A DNA stretch of 64,000 nucleotides from Nitrospirota bacterium. GTDB taxonomy: Bacteria; Nitrospirota; Nitrospiria; Nitrospirales; Nitrospiraceae. The DNA lies in NCBI GenBank assembly GCA_004296885.1, contig SCVN01000023.1, forward strand, positions 310,001-374,000, in the 5' to 3' direction. Of the stretch, positions 57,166 through 64,000 are shown piece after piece. The position numbers and the translations under genes are program-made. The notes under the pieces are model-generated. The model had not been told where the DNA came from and searched no databases. It saw only the letters and a list, made by a program, of their open reading frames with translations. Position 1 is the stretch's first letter. Each line of letters starts with the position of its first letter.

Positions 57166-57771
57166 ATGGCAGAAGAATGGATCGCTGCCGGCCTGGCAGT
57201 AGCCGGATATCTGCTTGGCGCCATCCCGTTCGGAATTCTGGTGTCCAAATGCCTGGGCTTGCCGGACCCGCGCACCGTCGGCAGCAAGAACATTGGGTTT
57301 ACCAATGTGCTGCGGGTGTCCGGAAAAACAGCCGGCCTCCTGACCCTGATCGGCGATATGGGCAAAGGCTGGCTGATCGCCTGGATTGCCGCCCAGAGCT
57401 TGCACCAGGAACCGCTGATCCTAGCCGTCGCGGCGACACCGATCGTCGGGCATCTGTTTCCGGTCTTCCTCGGCTTTCGAGGCGGCAAAGGCGTGGCTAC
57501 AGCCATGGGGGCGGTCGCCGGCGTGGCGCCATGGCTGGGGCTCATGCTGCTGGCGACCTGGCTGATCACGGCCGGAATCTGGCGCTATTCATCGGGGGCG
57601 GCCTTGACTGCCTTTGCCGTGCTACCTGGGGGCGCATGGGCAGCCGGGAAGAGCACAGCCTTCGTGGCCTTTACGATTGCCATCAGCGTGGCGATCTATT
57701 GGAAGCACCAGGGCAATATCAAACGGCTCCTAAACGGGACCGAATCGAAGATCGGCCAATCTACGAGTTGA
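57166..57771 (+). CDS. plsY: Acyl-phosphate:glycerol-3-phosphate acyltransferase
   Basis: Membrane acyltransferase for the first acylation of glycerol 3-phosphate. The 201-residue product has five hydrophobic segments and the family motifs GSKNIGFTNVLRVSGK and FLGFRGGKGVATAMG. Adjacent pgsA is consistent with phospholipid synthesis. ATG 57166 is used; the ribosome site is weak. Confidence 0.95.
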   Translation: MAEEWIAAGLAVAGYLLGAIPFGILVSKCLGLPDPRTVGSKNIGFTNVLRVSGKTAGLLTLIGDMGKGWLIAWIAAQSLHQEPLILAVAATPIVGHLFPVFLGFRGGKGVATAMGAVAGVAPWLGLMLLATWLITAGIWRYSSGAALTAFAVLPGGAWAAGKSTAFVAFTIAISVAIYWKHQGNIKRLLNGTESKIGQSTS

Positions 57772-57834
57772 CATAATCGATCTTATCCGACGCTGAATAT
57801 TTGACCACGGCGAGCAAATAAGGTCCAATAGCCC

Positions 57835-58461
57835 ATGACTACCGAGTTTCTCCATCGCATCCGCAAAGAGCTCACCGTCACGCTCACCGGCCTGCACGAA
57901 GTCGTCATTGCCGTCTCCGAGCGCGTGAACCGGAAAGTACAGATCCTCAAGCTCCATTGGCAAGCCTCAGCCATGGATCAGCAGATCGAAGCCATCCACC
58001 AGAGGATCGGCGAGCAAATCGTCTCCCGCCTGACAGAGGGCGGTGCGGCAACGCACTCCGACTCCAACCGGCAAGAGATCGACCACCTCCTCGCCGAGGC
58101 CACCTCCAGGATTCGCCTTCTCAAAGGCGACCTGGGCCAAGTGGAAGCCTTGATGCGGGAACTGGAAGCCGAAACCCTCCGCGAGACATTACTCAAGGTC
58201 CAGCACGACTTGTTCACCCGTGCCGCCTCCCTGGAGCGGGTCGTGGTCAACCACGGAGCTTCGGCCAGCGGCCGCGCGCCCGCGCAACTCGGACTGGCCG
58301 CTTCCACCCACGTCGTCGCGATCCTCCGGGGAACCGCCATCTTGACCCAGCCGGACAGCATCGCATTTCGTCCCGGCGACATTGTCATCCTGATCGGACG
58401 GCGGGACGATTTGCAAACCGACACGCAACTCTTCACCCAACGTCAACGCGCCCTGGCATAA
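57835..58461 (+). CDS. Stand-alone RCK_C (TrkA-C) domain protein
   Basis: A 208-residue soluble protein. The N-terminal 130 residues are helical with heptad-like patterns (VIAVSERVNRKVQILKLHWQ; RIRLLKGDLGQVEALMRELE). The last about 70 residues (NHGASASGRAPAQLGLAAST, then FRPGDIVILIGRRDDLQTDT) resemble an RCK_C/TrkA-C regulatory domain. No channel is adjacent. Possibly a soluble regulator binding a nucleotide or ion; the function is unknown. ATG 57835 follows AAGG. Confidence 0.65.
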   Translation: MTTEFLHRIRKELTVTLTGLHEVVIAVSERVNRKVQILKLHWQASAMDQQIEAIHQRIGEQIVSRLTEGGAATHSDSNRQEIDHLLAEATSRIRLLKGDLGQVEALMRELEAETLRETLLKVQHDLFTRAASLERVVVNHGASASGRAPAQLGLAASTHVVAILRGTAILTQPDSIAFRPGDIVILIGRRDDLQTDTQLFTQRQRALA

Positions 58462-58477
58462 GAAAGAGGCCCCGCCC

Positions 58478-59845
58478 ATGACGCTCAAGCCTCTGCGAAC
58501 CCTCCTCATCCTCGGCGCCCTGGCAACCTGGCCCTTGCCGCAACCGGCTGCCGCGGAAAGCGCCGGGCTCCGCATGCTCGAAGAAATGCAGGGGGTCATC
58601 ACGGACTTGGCCGAACGGGTCAAGCCCTCGGTCGTCAATATCCTGCCCTCCCCGGGACCGGGGCGTTCCAAAGACAGCCCGAAGGACCGGCCGCCGCCCA
58701 ATTCGCCCGGCACCGGATCGGGCGTGATCATCGACGGGAACGGCTACATCCTCACCAACAACCACGTGGTCGGCGAGGCCAACGAAGTCGAAGTACGCCT
58801 ATCGGATCGCACCAAGCTCATCGCGCAGGTCATCGGAAAGGACCCGGACACGGACTTGGCCGTGCTGAAGGTGTCCACCGATCGTCCTCTGCCCAGCGCC
58901 ACGTTCGGCGACTCGGGCTCCGTGAAAGTCGGCCAGTGGGTGCTGGCCGTGGGCAATCCCTTCGGCCTGGAGCGCACCGTGACCCTGGGCGTCGTCAGCG
59001 GCATAGGCCGGGAGAACATGAACCTGTCGCGGTACGAGAATTTCATCCAGACCGATGCCTCCATTAATCCCGGCAATTCGGGCGGCCCCCTCTTCAACGT
59101 CCACGGTGAAGTCATCGGGATCAACACCGCCATCATCAATTTCGCCCAGGGGATCGGCTTTGCGATCCCCTCGAATATGGCCAAACAGGTCTTCGAGCAA
59201 CTGCGCACCCACGGTAAGGTCGTCCGGGGCTGGCTGGGGGTCGGCATTCAACCGGTCACGGGCGAATTGGCGGCCAAGTTCGGCGTCTCGGAAGCCGAAG
59301 GGGTCCTGGTCAACGAAGTGTTCGAGCACGATCCGGCGGCACGCGGCGGCATCAAGCCGGGCGATATCATCACCAAGGTGGACGGGAAAGTCGTAGATAC
59401 GCCCAACGCCCTCTCCCGCCTGATCGCCGCGCTGGAACCGGGCGCCACCACCTCCATCGAAGTGGTCCGCGACGGACGGCGGCAGACGCTGGCCGTGGCC
59501 CTGACCGAGCGGAAGGACGCCCCCATCGTCGCCTCCCTCCCCGCGTCACGCGCCGAGATGAAGCTGGGCATCGACGTGCAGGACCTGACCAGCGAGCTGG
59601 CCGAGAAGTTCAAGCTGCGGGACAGCAAGGGGGTGCTGATCGCCAAGGTGGACCAGGGAAGCATCGCCTACACGGAGGGACTGCGGGAGGGCGATCTGAT
59701 CAAGGAAGTGAACCGCAGCGAGGTCGGCACGGTCAACGAATTTGCGGCCGCCGTCAAACAGGTCCGGCGCGGCGAGACGATCCTGCTACGCGTCCTGCGC
59801 GAAACCCGGGCGTTTTATGTGGTGCTGAAACCCAGTGACAAGTGA
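58478..59845 (+). CDS. Periplasmic serine protease DegP/HtrA family
   Basis: A 455-residue chaperone-protease. A signal peptide (about 1-26, ending AAAE) is followed by the trypsin-like domain with His96 (NNHVVGEANE), Asp126 (DPDTDLAVLK) and Ser201 (INPGNSGGPLFN), then two PDZ domains (about 245-345 and 360-455; GWLGVGIQPVTG, VDQGSIAYTEGLREGDLI). It degrades or refolds envelope proteins. It ends the lepA-to-degP series; two terminator hairpins follow. Confidence 0.93.
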   Translation: MTLKPLRTLLILGALATWPLPQPAAAESAGLRMLEEMQGVITDLAERVKPSVVNILPSPGPGRSKDSPKDRPPPNSPGTGSGVIIDGNGYILTNNHVVGEANEVEVRLSDRTKLIAQVIGKDPDTDLAVLKVSTDRPLPSATFGDSGSVKVGQWVLAVGNPFGLERTVTLGVVSGIGRENMNLSRYENFIQTDASINPGNSGGPLFNVHGEVIGINTAIINFAQGIGFAIPSNMAKQVFEQLRTHGKVVRGWLGVGIQPVTGELAAKFGVSEAEGVLVNEVFEHDPAARGGIKPGDIITKVDGKVVDTPNALSRLIAALEPGATTSIEVVRDGRRQTLAVALTERKDAPIVASLPASRAEMKLGIDVQDLTSELAEKFKLRDSKGVLIAKVDQGSIAYTEGLREGDLIKEVNRSEVGTVNEFAAAVKQVRRGETILLRVLRETRAFYVVLKPSDK

Positions 59846-59930
59846 GAGGCCACGGCTGGCCCACCCCTCCCACTCCCCTGCCTGTTCAATGAACCCAAGA
59901 TAGCCACGGATGACGAAGAGAAGAGAGGGC

Positions 59931-60012
59931 GGCCTGGTTAATCCCCTGTGCTCGCAGAGCGCGCAATAAGCACGTGCTCGCTCGATGCGCGCAGTGGGGG
60001 ATCAACCAGGCC
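59931..60012. repeat. 82-nt inverted-repeat element
   Basis: Arms GGCCTGGTTAATCCCC (59931-59946) and GGGGATCAACCAGGCC (59997-60012) pair with one mismatch. The interior is itself palindromic (CTCGCAGAGCGCGCA against TGCGCGCAGTG, with CACGTG). No coding potential. It looks like a mobile or REP-type palindrome. Confidence 0.65.
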
Positions 60013-60090
60013 ACCCTTCAAAAATAGCTTTCCCGCCACGCTGCCCCCTGCCCATCCCTTCCATCCGTGGCGAAGAGAGAAAAAGAGAAC

Positions 60091-60142
60091 GGGGCCAGAC
60101 CGCTTAGAGGCCTGGCCCCGGCTGCCAGTTCTAACTGTTTTT
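60091..60142 (+). terminator. Terminators after degP
   Basis: GGGGCCAG (60091-60098) pairs with CTGGCCCC (60112-60119). Just after, CAGTT/AACTG form a small stem followed by TTTTT, a rho-independent signal. They separate degP from the minus-strand gene. Confidence 0.65.
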
Positions 60143-60211
60143 AATTCACACTCACACAATTCGACGCTTCAATTGCCAACTGGTGAGAGCATCAGATTTA
60201 GGTCCTACCAG

Positions 60212-60808
60212 TCAGCACCGGCACTGGTGGCAACGATCCTCGCCATTGCAGATACTCACGACCTTTGGGGGTGATCTGTATAAATTCTCAACCTCGCTGA
60301 CCAAGTGGTGGCTTTGGATTGCGGCGAAAATAGCACCACGTTCGTTTGCATCTGGAATGAATGGCTGGAGAAATGAATCGAAAAAATTGCGCGAAACAGG
60401 CTGCGGGAGAGTAGCGAGCCAGTCTAATACGGCCTGCGTTGATCGCACCAAAAATAAATTCAGATAACGATACTCCCAAAGTGCAGCATTGGCCCGCTCA
60501 GACTGGATAAGCTGGCGAATCTGCTGAGCCTGTTCCTGACTCACATTGATTCCCACTGGCAACAGAATCTGCGTTTGGTCCGCGAGGGCTGGCGGTTGCT
60601 GCCTCGGGGCAATGTCTTCTTGAACCCTTTCTTGCTGTGACGCGATGATTTCGCTTCCACCTGGAAATTTTATGCGAAATATCCTCCCGATAAGCCCAGC
60701 GATGTCTTTGCGAAACATCATCAGAAAGGCCAGTGCCACGACGCCGAAGATAACTGGAGCAGAGAAGAGGACTTTCATGTATTCGAGAACGAGACGGGCT
60801 AGCTCCAT
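60212..60808 (-). CDS. Membrane-anchored hypothetical protein
   Basis: A 198-residue protein with an N-terminal hydrophobic segment (VLFSAPVIFGVVALAFLMMF, about 12-32) and a soluble helical part (QEQAQQIRQLIQSERANAAL; LDWLATLPQPVSRNFFDSFL). The C-terminus has two adjacent Cys (CHQC). I do not recognise the family. ATG 60808 lies 19 nt downstream of the EF-G-like gene. Its base composition is somewhat lower in GC than the neighbours. Function is unknown. Confidence 0.6.
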   Translation of the reverse strand: MELARLVLEYMKVLFSAPVIFGVVALAFLMMFRKDIAGLIGRIFRIKFPGGSEIIASQQERVQEDIAPRQQPPALADQTQILLPVGINVSQEQAQQIRQLIQSERANAALWEYRYLNLFLVRSTQAVLDWLATLPQPVSRNFFDSFLQPFIPDANERGAIFAAIQSHHLVSEVENLYRSPPKVVSICNGEDRCHQCRC

Positions 60809-60827
60809 CTATTATCTCCAACAATGA

Positions 60828-62927
60828 TTATTGATGCACCGCTGCCTTGGTGGCCTTATGCTCGTCGATGATGCGCTGGGCCTGGTCGCGGGGGACTTCT
60901 TCGTAGGAATGGAACTCCATGGCGTAGCTGCCGCGGCCGCCGGTGATCGAGTTGAGCGTGGGCGTGTATTTCAGCAGCTCGACTAGGGGCACCAGGGCCT
61001 TGATGGTCTCGGTGGCCCCAGTGGCGTTGACGCCGAGGATGCGGCCCCGGCGTGAATTCAAATCCCCGATCACCGCCCCCACCGCGTCGTCCGGGGCGGT
61101 CACTTCGACCGTCATGATCGGCTCCAACAGGATCGGCTGCGCGGACTCCAGGGCTTTTCTGAAGCCCATCGAGGCGGCGATCTTGAAGGACATTTCCGAC
61201 GAGTCCACCGTATGGTAGGACCCGTCATAGACGGTCGCGCGCAGGTCCACCACCGGAAACCCGGCGAGAATCCCTTCGTGCGTGGCGTCGATGACTCCCT
61301 TTTCCACCGCCGGGATGAAGTTTCGGGGAATGGCCCCGCCGACCACCTTGTTGACGAACTCAACCCCCTTCCCGCGCGGCAAGGGATCGAGCTGGAGCCA
61401 GCAATCCCCGAACTGTCCGTGCCCGCCGGTTTGCTTTTTGTACTTCCCCTGGGCTTGCGCCATTTTGCGGATCGTTTCCTTGTAGGGCACCTTGGGCGTA
61501 TGAATGTTGACGTCCACCCCATACTTCCGCCGCAGCTTCTCGAAGGTCACGTCCACGTGCAACTGGCCCATGCCGCTGAGAATCATTTCCTTGGTTTCGT
61601 TATTGCGGACAAACTCCAGCGTGGGGTCCTCCTCGACCAGCTTGTGCAGCCCCAGACTGACCTTTTCGATATCCGCCTTGGACTTGGGCTCCAGGGCGAA
61701 GGACATGACCGGCCGGGACAGGTGCGGATTGGGATAGCGGATGGGATGATGATCGTCGCAGATCGTATCACCGGTCTGGGTGTCCTTGAGTTTGCCGATG
61801 GCGCCGATCTCCCCGGCCTTCAGCAGCGGCACCTGGACATATTTCTTCCCGAGAATCCAGAAGACGTGGCCGCCCTTTTCCTTCACCGTACGGGTCGAAT
61901 TGTAGAAAGCCGCATCTGCCGCCAGCGTCCCGGAGAGCAGACGCACATAGCTCAACCGTCCCATAAAGGGATCGATGATGGTCTTGAAGACGTAGGCCGA
62001 CATGGGGTCGGTCGGGTCGGCGTTGCGCGTCACCGGCTCCCCCGTCTGGGGGTGGAGCCCAGCCAGCGGCGCCTGGGCTTCCCGCTCGACCGGCGACGGC
62101 AGGCACCCGGCCAGCATGTCCAGCAGCAAGGTCGAGCCGATGTTCCGCACCGCCGAGCCGCAGAGGACCGGCAGGAAGCTCAGCCTTTGCGTCCCATTCT
62201 TCAACCCTTTGGTGAGCTCTTCCGCCGTCAGATCGCCTTCGGCCAGATACTTTTCCAGCAGCCGGTCATCCGTCTCCGCCACCCCTTCCGCCAGTTTCTT
62301 GCGCGCCTCCGCGCACTGGCCGGCCAGGGCCGCAGGAATCGTCCCCTGCTGCACCTTGGGACTGTCCTTGACCGGCCGCCAGCTCGCCCCTCCGACAAGG
62401 TCCACCACCCCTTCCAACTGTGGCCCTTCCCCGATCGGGACTGCAACCGGCAATCCCTTGAACTCGAGCGCTTTCTCGCAGCCCTCCAGCGCCGGTCCAA
62501 GGAGGGTCCGATCCTTGTCGAGGTCGTTCACGAACAATAGGCAGGGCAAGCCCAGCTCCTTGATGCTGGACCAAATCTTCTCCAGCTCAGTCTTCACGCC
62601 GGCCGCCGCACTAACCACGATCAGGACACCATCGACCGCCCGAAGCGCCATCCTGGCCTCGCCTTGAAAGCTCAATGCCCCGGGGGCGTCAATGACATTG
62701 AACCGGACCCCCTTCCAGTCGAAGTGGGCGACCGATGCGCCGATGGACACCTTGTGGTGCGTTTCTTCCGGCTCGTAATCGCAGACCGTCGTGCCGCTGG
62801 GAATCGACCCCATCGCGGGAATGGCCCCGGCCGTATAGAGGAGGGCCTCGACCAACGACGTTTTCCCCGCGCCCGTATAGGAAACGAGCGCGATGTTGCG
62901 GATGTTGCTGATAGTCACGTCTTTCAT
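60828..62927 (-). CDS. EF-G-like translational GTPase with altered G motifs
   Basis: A 699-residue EF-G paralogue. The P-loop is SYTGAGKTS (16-24), but switch II reads DAPGA (Ala84 where EF-G has the catalytic His of DTPGH) and the guanine motif is NDLD (134-137) instead of NKxD. All downstream EF-G domains follow (from about 280, PVLCGSAVRNIGSTLLLDML; then YKETIRKMAQAQGKYKKQTG; C-terminal VPLVELLKYTPTLNSITGGR). Such paralogues (FusA2/EF-G II type) often have weak GTPase activity. ATG 62927 follows GGGAGGTG. It is preceded by yqgE. The normal EF-G is presumably elsewhere. Confidence 0.85.
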   Translation of the reverse strand: MKDVTISNIRNIALVSYTGAGKTSLVEALLYTAGAIPAMGSIPSGTTVCDYEPEETHHKVSIGASVAHFDWKGVRFNVIDAPGALSFQGEARMALRAVDGVLIVVSAAAGVKTELEKIWSSIKELGLPCLLFVNDLDKDRTLLGPALEGCEKALEFKGLPVAVPIGEGPQLEGVVDLVGGASWRPVKDSPKVQQGTIPAALAGQCAEARKKLAEGVAETDDRLLEKYLAEGDLTAEELTKGLKNGTQRLSFLPVLCGSAVRNIGSTLLLDMLAGCLPSPVEREAQAPLAGLHPQTGEPVTRNADPTDPMSAYVFKTIIDPFMGRLSYVRLLSGTLAADAAFYNSTRTVKEKGGHVFWILGKKYVQVPLLKAGEIGAIGKLKDTQTGDTICDDHHPIRYPNPHLSRPVMSFALEPKSKADIEKVSLGLHKLVEEDPTLEFVRNNETKEMILSGMGQLHVDVTFEKLRRKYGVDVNIHTPKVPYKETIRKMAQAQGKYKKQTGGHGQFGDCWLQLDPLPRGKGVEFVNKVVGGAIPRNFIPAVEKGVIDATHEGILAGFPVVDLRATVYDGSYHTVDSSEMSFKIAASMGFRKALESAQPILLEPIMTVEVTAPDDAVGAVIGDLNSRRGRILGVNATGATETIKALVPLVELLKYTPTLNSITGGRGSYAMEFHSYEEVPRDQAQRIIDEHKATKAAVHQ

Positions 62928-62940
62928 GGCACCTCCCTGT

Positions 62941-63702
62941 TCAGCCCGCAACTGGGGTTTCAGGAACATGCGCATCAAATCCGACGATGGTCCGGGTTCC
63001 GGACGTCCCCCGTCGGTCGAGGGCTTGGATCTGGCCTGGGAGCTCCGGTCTGTCGTTCAACTCCTGCCAGAGATCGGCCGGATTTTTCTCGAAGATGCTT
63101 GCGGCATCCGCCGGCAGCACCCGCCAAGAGCCTTGGGCCATTTCCGATGCCAGTTGGCCCGGCCCCCATCCAGCATAGCCGGCAAAAGCCCGAAATGTCT
63201 CGGCCGGCGACGGCTTGGCAATGACCCGTTCGAGATCCTTGAGATTCCCGCCGAGGTAGATGCCCTCCAACACCCGACGCGCCTGCGCCGGCTCCTGCGT
63301 CAGCCGGAACAGCATGAGCAGGGCTTCCGGCTGCACCGGTCCGCCGGCAAATAAGAGATGGGCTGTGCCTTGCAAGGTCGGCACGTCGGACAGGGCCTCG
63401 GACAGGAGGAAATTGGTCGGACGATTGAGGACCAGCCCCAGCGTCCCCGCTGACCCATGGTCGCAAATCAGAATGACGGTGTGGCGGAAGTTCGGATCTA
63501 GAAGGCTGGGACTGGCGACGAGAAATACCCCTTTCCCCAGGGGCGTCGAGATTGCGCCGGTGAGACGTGCTCCGGCAACGACCGGCCGGGACGAGAGCGC
63601 CAGCACGGTTGCTGCGACCAGAGAGACGGCCAGGACCAGGCACACACCGAATGCCGGCCCCGTCGGGACCGTCCGCTGCGCCCTTGGCCCGTGGTTGGTC
63701 AT
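62941..63702 (-). CDS. YqgE/AlgH family protein with N-terminal membrane segment
   Basis: A 253-residue protein. The DUF179/AlgH core is seen in LTGAISTPLGKGVFLVASPS, DPNFRHTVILICDHGSAGTL, GLVLNRPTNFLLSEALSDVP and FRAFAGYAGWGPGQLASEMA. An N-terminal hydrophobic segment (about 18-42, VCLVLAVSLVAATVLALSS) is extra relative to short YqgE proteins, so it may be anchored or secreted. It lies 13 nt before the EF-G-like gene on the same strand. Molecular function of the family is not established. Confidence 0.88.
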   Translation of the reverse strand: MTNHGPRAQRTVPTGPAFGVCLVLAVSLVAATVLALSSRPVVAGARLTGAISTPLGKGVFLVASPSLLDPNFRHTVILICDHGSAGTLGLVLNRPTNFLLSEALSDVPTLQGTAHLLFAGGPVQPEALLMLFRLTQEPAQARRVLEGIYLGGNLKDLERVIAKPSPAETFRAFAGYAGWGPGQLASEMAQGSWRVLPADAASIFEKNPADLWQELNDRPELPGQIQALDRRGTSGTRTIVGFDAHVPETPVAG

Positions 63703-63796
63703 CCTCGACCACCCCCTGCCGACACTTCGTAACGAGCTTATAGTAAACCCACCGGCGCCCGCAAATGGATTCCGCGACCCCGCCCCTTCCCGTGCA

Positions 63797-64000
63797 TCAA
63801 GTATCCGACCCGTCTGGCCCGGACCGCTTCCGCAGGGCTTGAGGCCTACGTCCGCGCCGGCGCGTGGCCGGGACCGCAGTTCCGTCGGACAAGGGGCCGG
63901 CCCGCTCGCTCAACCAGCCCTGGTCGGCGAAACTGACATAGCGGCCGTCCCCGACGATCAGGTGATCCAGCACGGCAATGCCCAGGAGCTGGCCGACCGA
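63797..64000 (-). CDS. radC: RadC-family JAB domain protein (C-terminal end only)
   Basis: The minus strand from the window edge reads VGQLLGIAVLDHLIVGDGRY then VSFADQGWL, the typical C-terminus of RadC-type proteins (JAB1/MPN metalloprotease fold), and continues with an Arg-rich tail to TGA at 63797-63799. The start and most of the protein lie beyond 64000. The extra 35-residue basic tail after WL is not usual. Function as a DNA-repair protein is historical and unproved. Confidence 0.8.
   Translation of the reverse strand, partial: SVGQLLGIAVLDHLIVGDGRYVSFADQGWLSERAGPLSDGTAVPATRRRGRRPQALRKRSGPDGSDT

Larger units (their letters stand above)
59846..60211. other. 366-nt spacer with an 82-nt inverted repeat and terminators
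   Basis: No gene is seen. It holds the 59931-60012 inverted repeat and the terminator pair at 60091-60142, plus a short unremarkable stretch up to the minus-strand gene stop. Confidence 0.6.

Overview
This is a gene-dense, high-GC stretch of bacterial chromosome. It encodes Kdo/LPS synthesis (kdsA, kdsB, kdsD, an rfaE1-type kinase), many lipobox lipoproteins and periplasmic proteases, so the organism has an outer membrane. A PyrR attenuator on the pyr operon, an LPP20/LpoB/COG3014 lipoprotein cluster, and the mix of autotroph-like housekeeping genes with short-word intergenic hairpins fit a Nitrospira-like member of the Nitrospirota best. That taxonomic call is inference only; no rRNA gene or other phylogenetic marker was tested.

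Layout: (1) 0-4 kb: end of an esterase, a secreted protein and an MFS exporter translationally coupled, then a tiny membrane protein and riboflavin synthase. (2) 4-8 kb: acetyl-CoA synthetase with a TIG-domain secreted protein, divergent from an exported caspase-fold/TPR protein whose catalytic Cys is Ala. (3) 8.5-13.5 kb: a lipoprotein cluster (LPP20, LpoB-like, COG3014-like, LPP20) followed by a VapC-like pair. (4) 13.6-19.3 kb: HEAT-repeat and coiled secreted proteins, proC, a 64-residue protein, and a parallel beta-helix lipoprotein flanked by a decayed copy of the 64-residue gene. (5) 19.3-24.8 kb: a pyruvate/indolepyruvate decarboxylase-type enzyme, an OPT transporter, an XRE regulator, an rRNA/tRNA methyltransferase and a DUF1232 protein. 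(6) 24.8-27.9 kb: a patch that looks less GC-rich, with a three-gene secreted/cupin operon, a DUF6883/DUF4926 pair and tRNA-Phe.

(7) 28-32 kb: proA with a coupled 597-residue unknown protein and an HDOD protein. (8) 32.2-44 kb: the pyrimidine operon, with a clear promoter, PyrR-binding hairpin and terminator, then pyrR-pyrB-pyrC-DUF4149-carA-sppA-M48 peptidase-carB-greA and a SAM hydrolase (DUF62). (9) 44-48.4 kb, minus strand: bioA, a GH15 glucoamylase and a polyphosphate-glucokinase-like ROK protein. (10) 48.5-59.8 kb: a long head-to-tail envelope series, lepA-lepB-rfaE1-kdsB-pyrG-kdsA-kdsD-pgsA-plsY-(RCK_C protein)-degP, ending in terminators. (11) 60-64 kb, minus strand: the end of radC, yqgE, an EF-G-like paralogue with altered G-motifs and a small membrane protein.

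The most unusual non-coding signal is a set of about ten intergenic imperfect hairpins. Each is built from its own short repeated word (AAAGTC, ATGATGAA, AACTCAAAA, GCTGATGGCTGA and similar). They sit between genes inside and outside operons, and at least two have supplied the N-terminal codons of proteins. Other regulatory structure includes two divergent consensus promoters whose -35 boxes interlock (bioA/lepA), several genes whose -10 box lies 6-8 nt from the start codon (apparently leaderless), and a MITE-like element ending 4 nt before the carB start codon.
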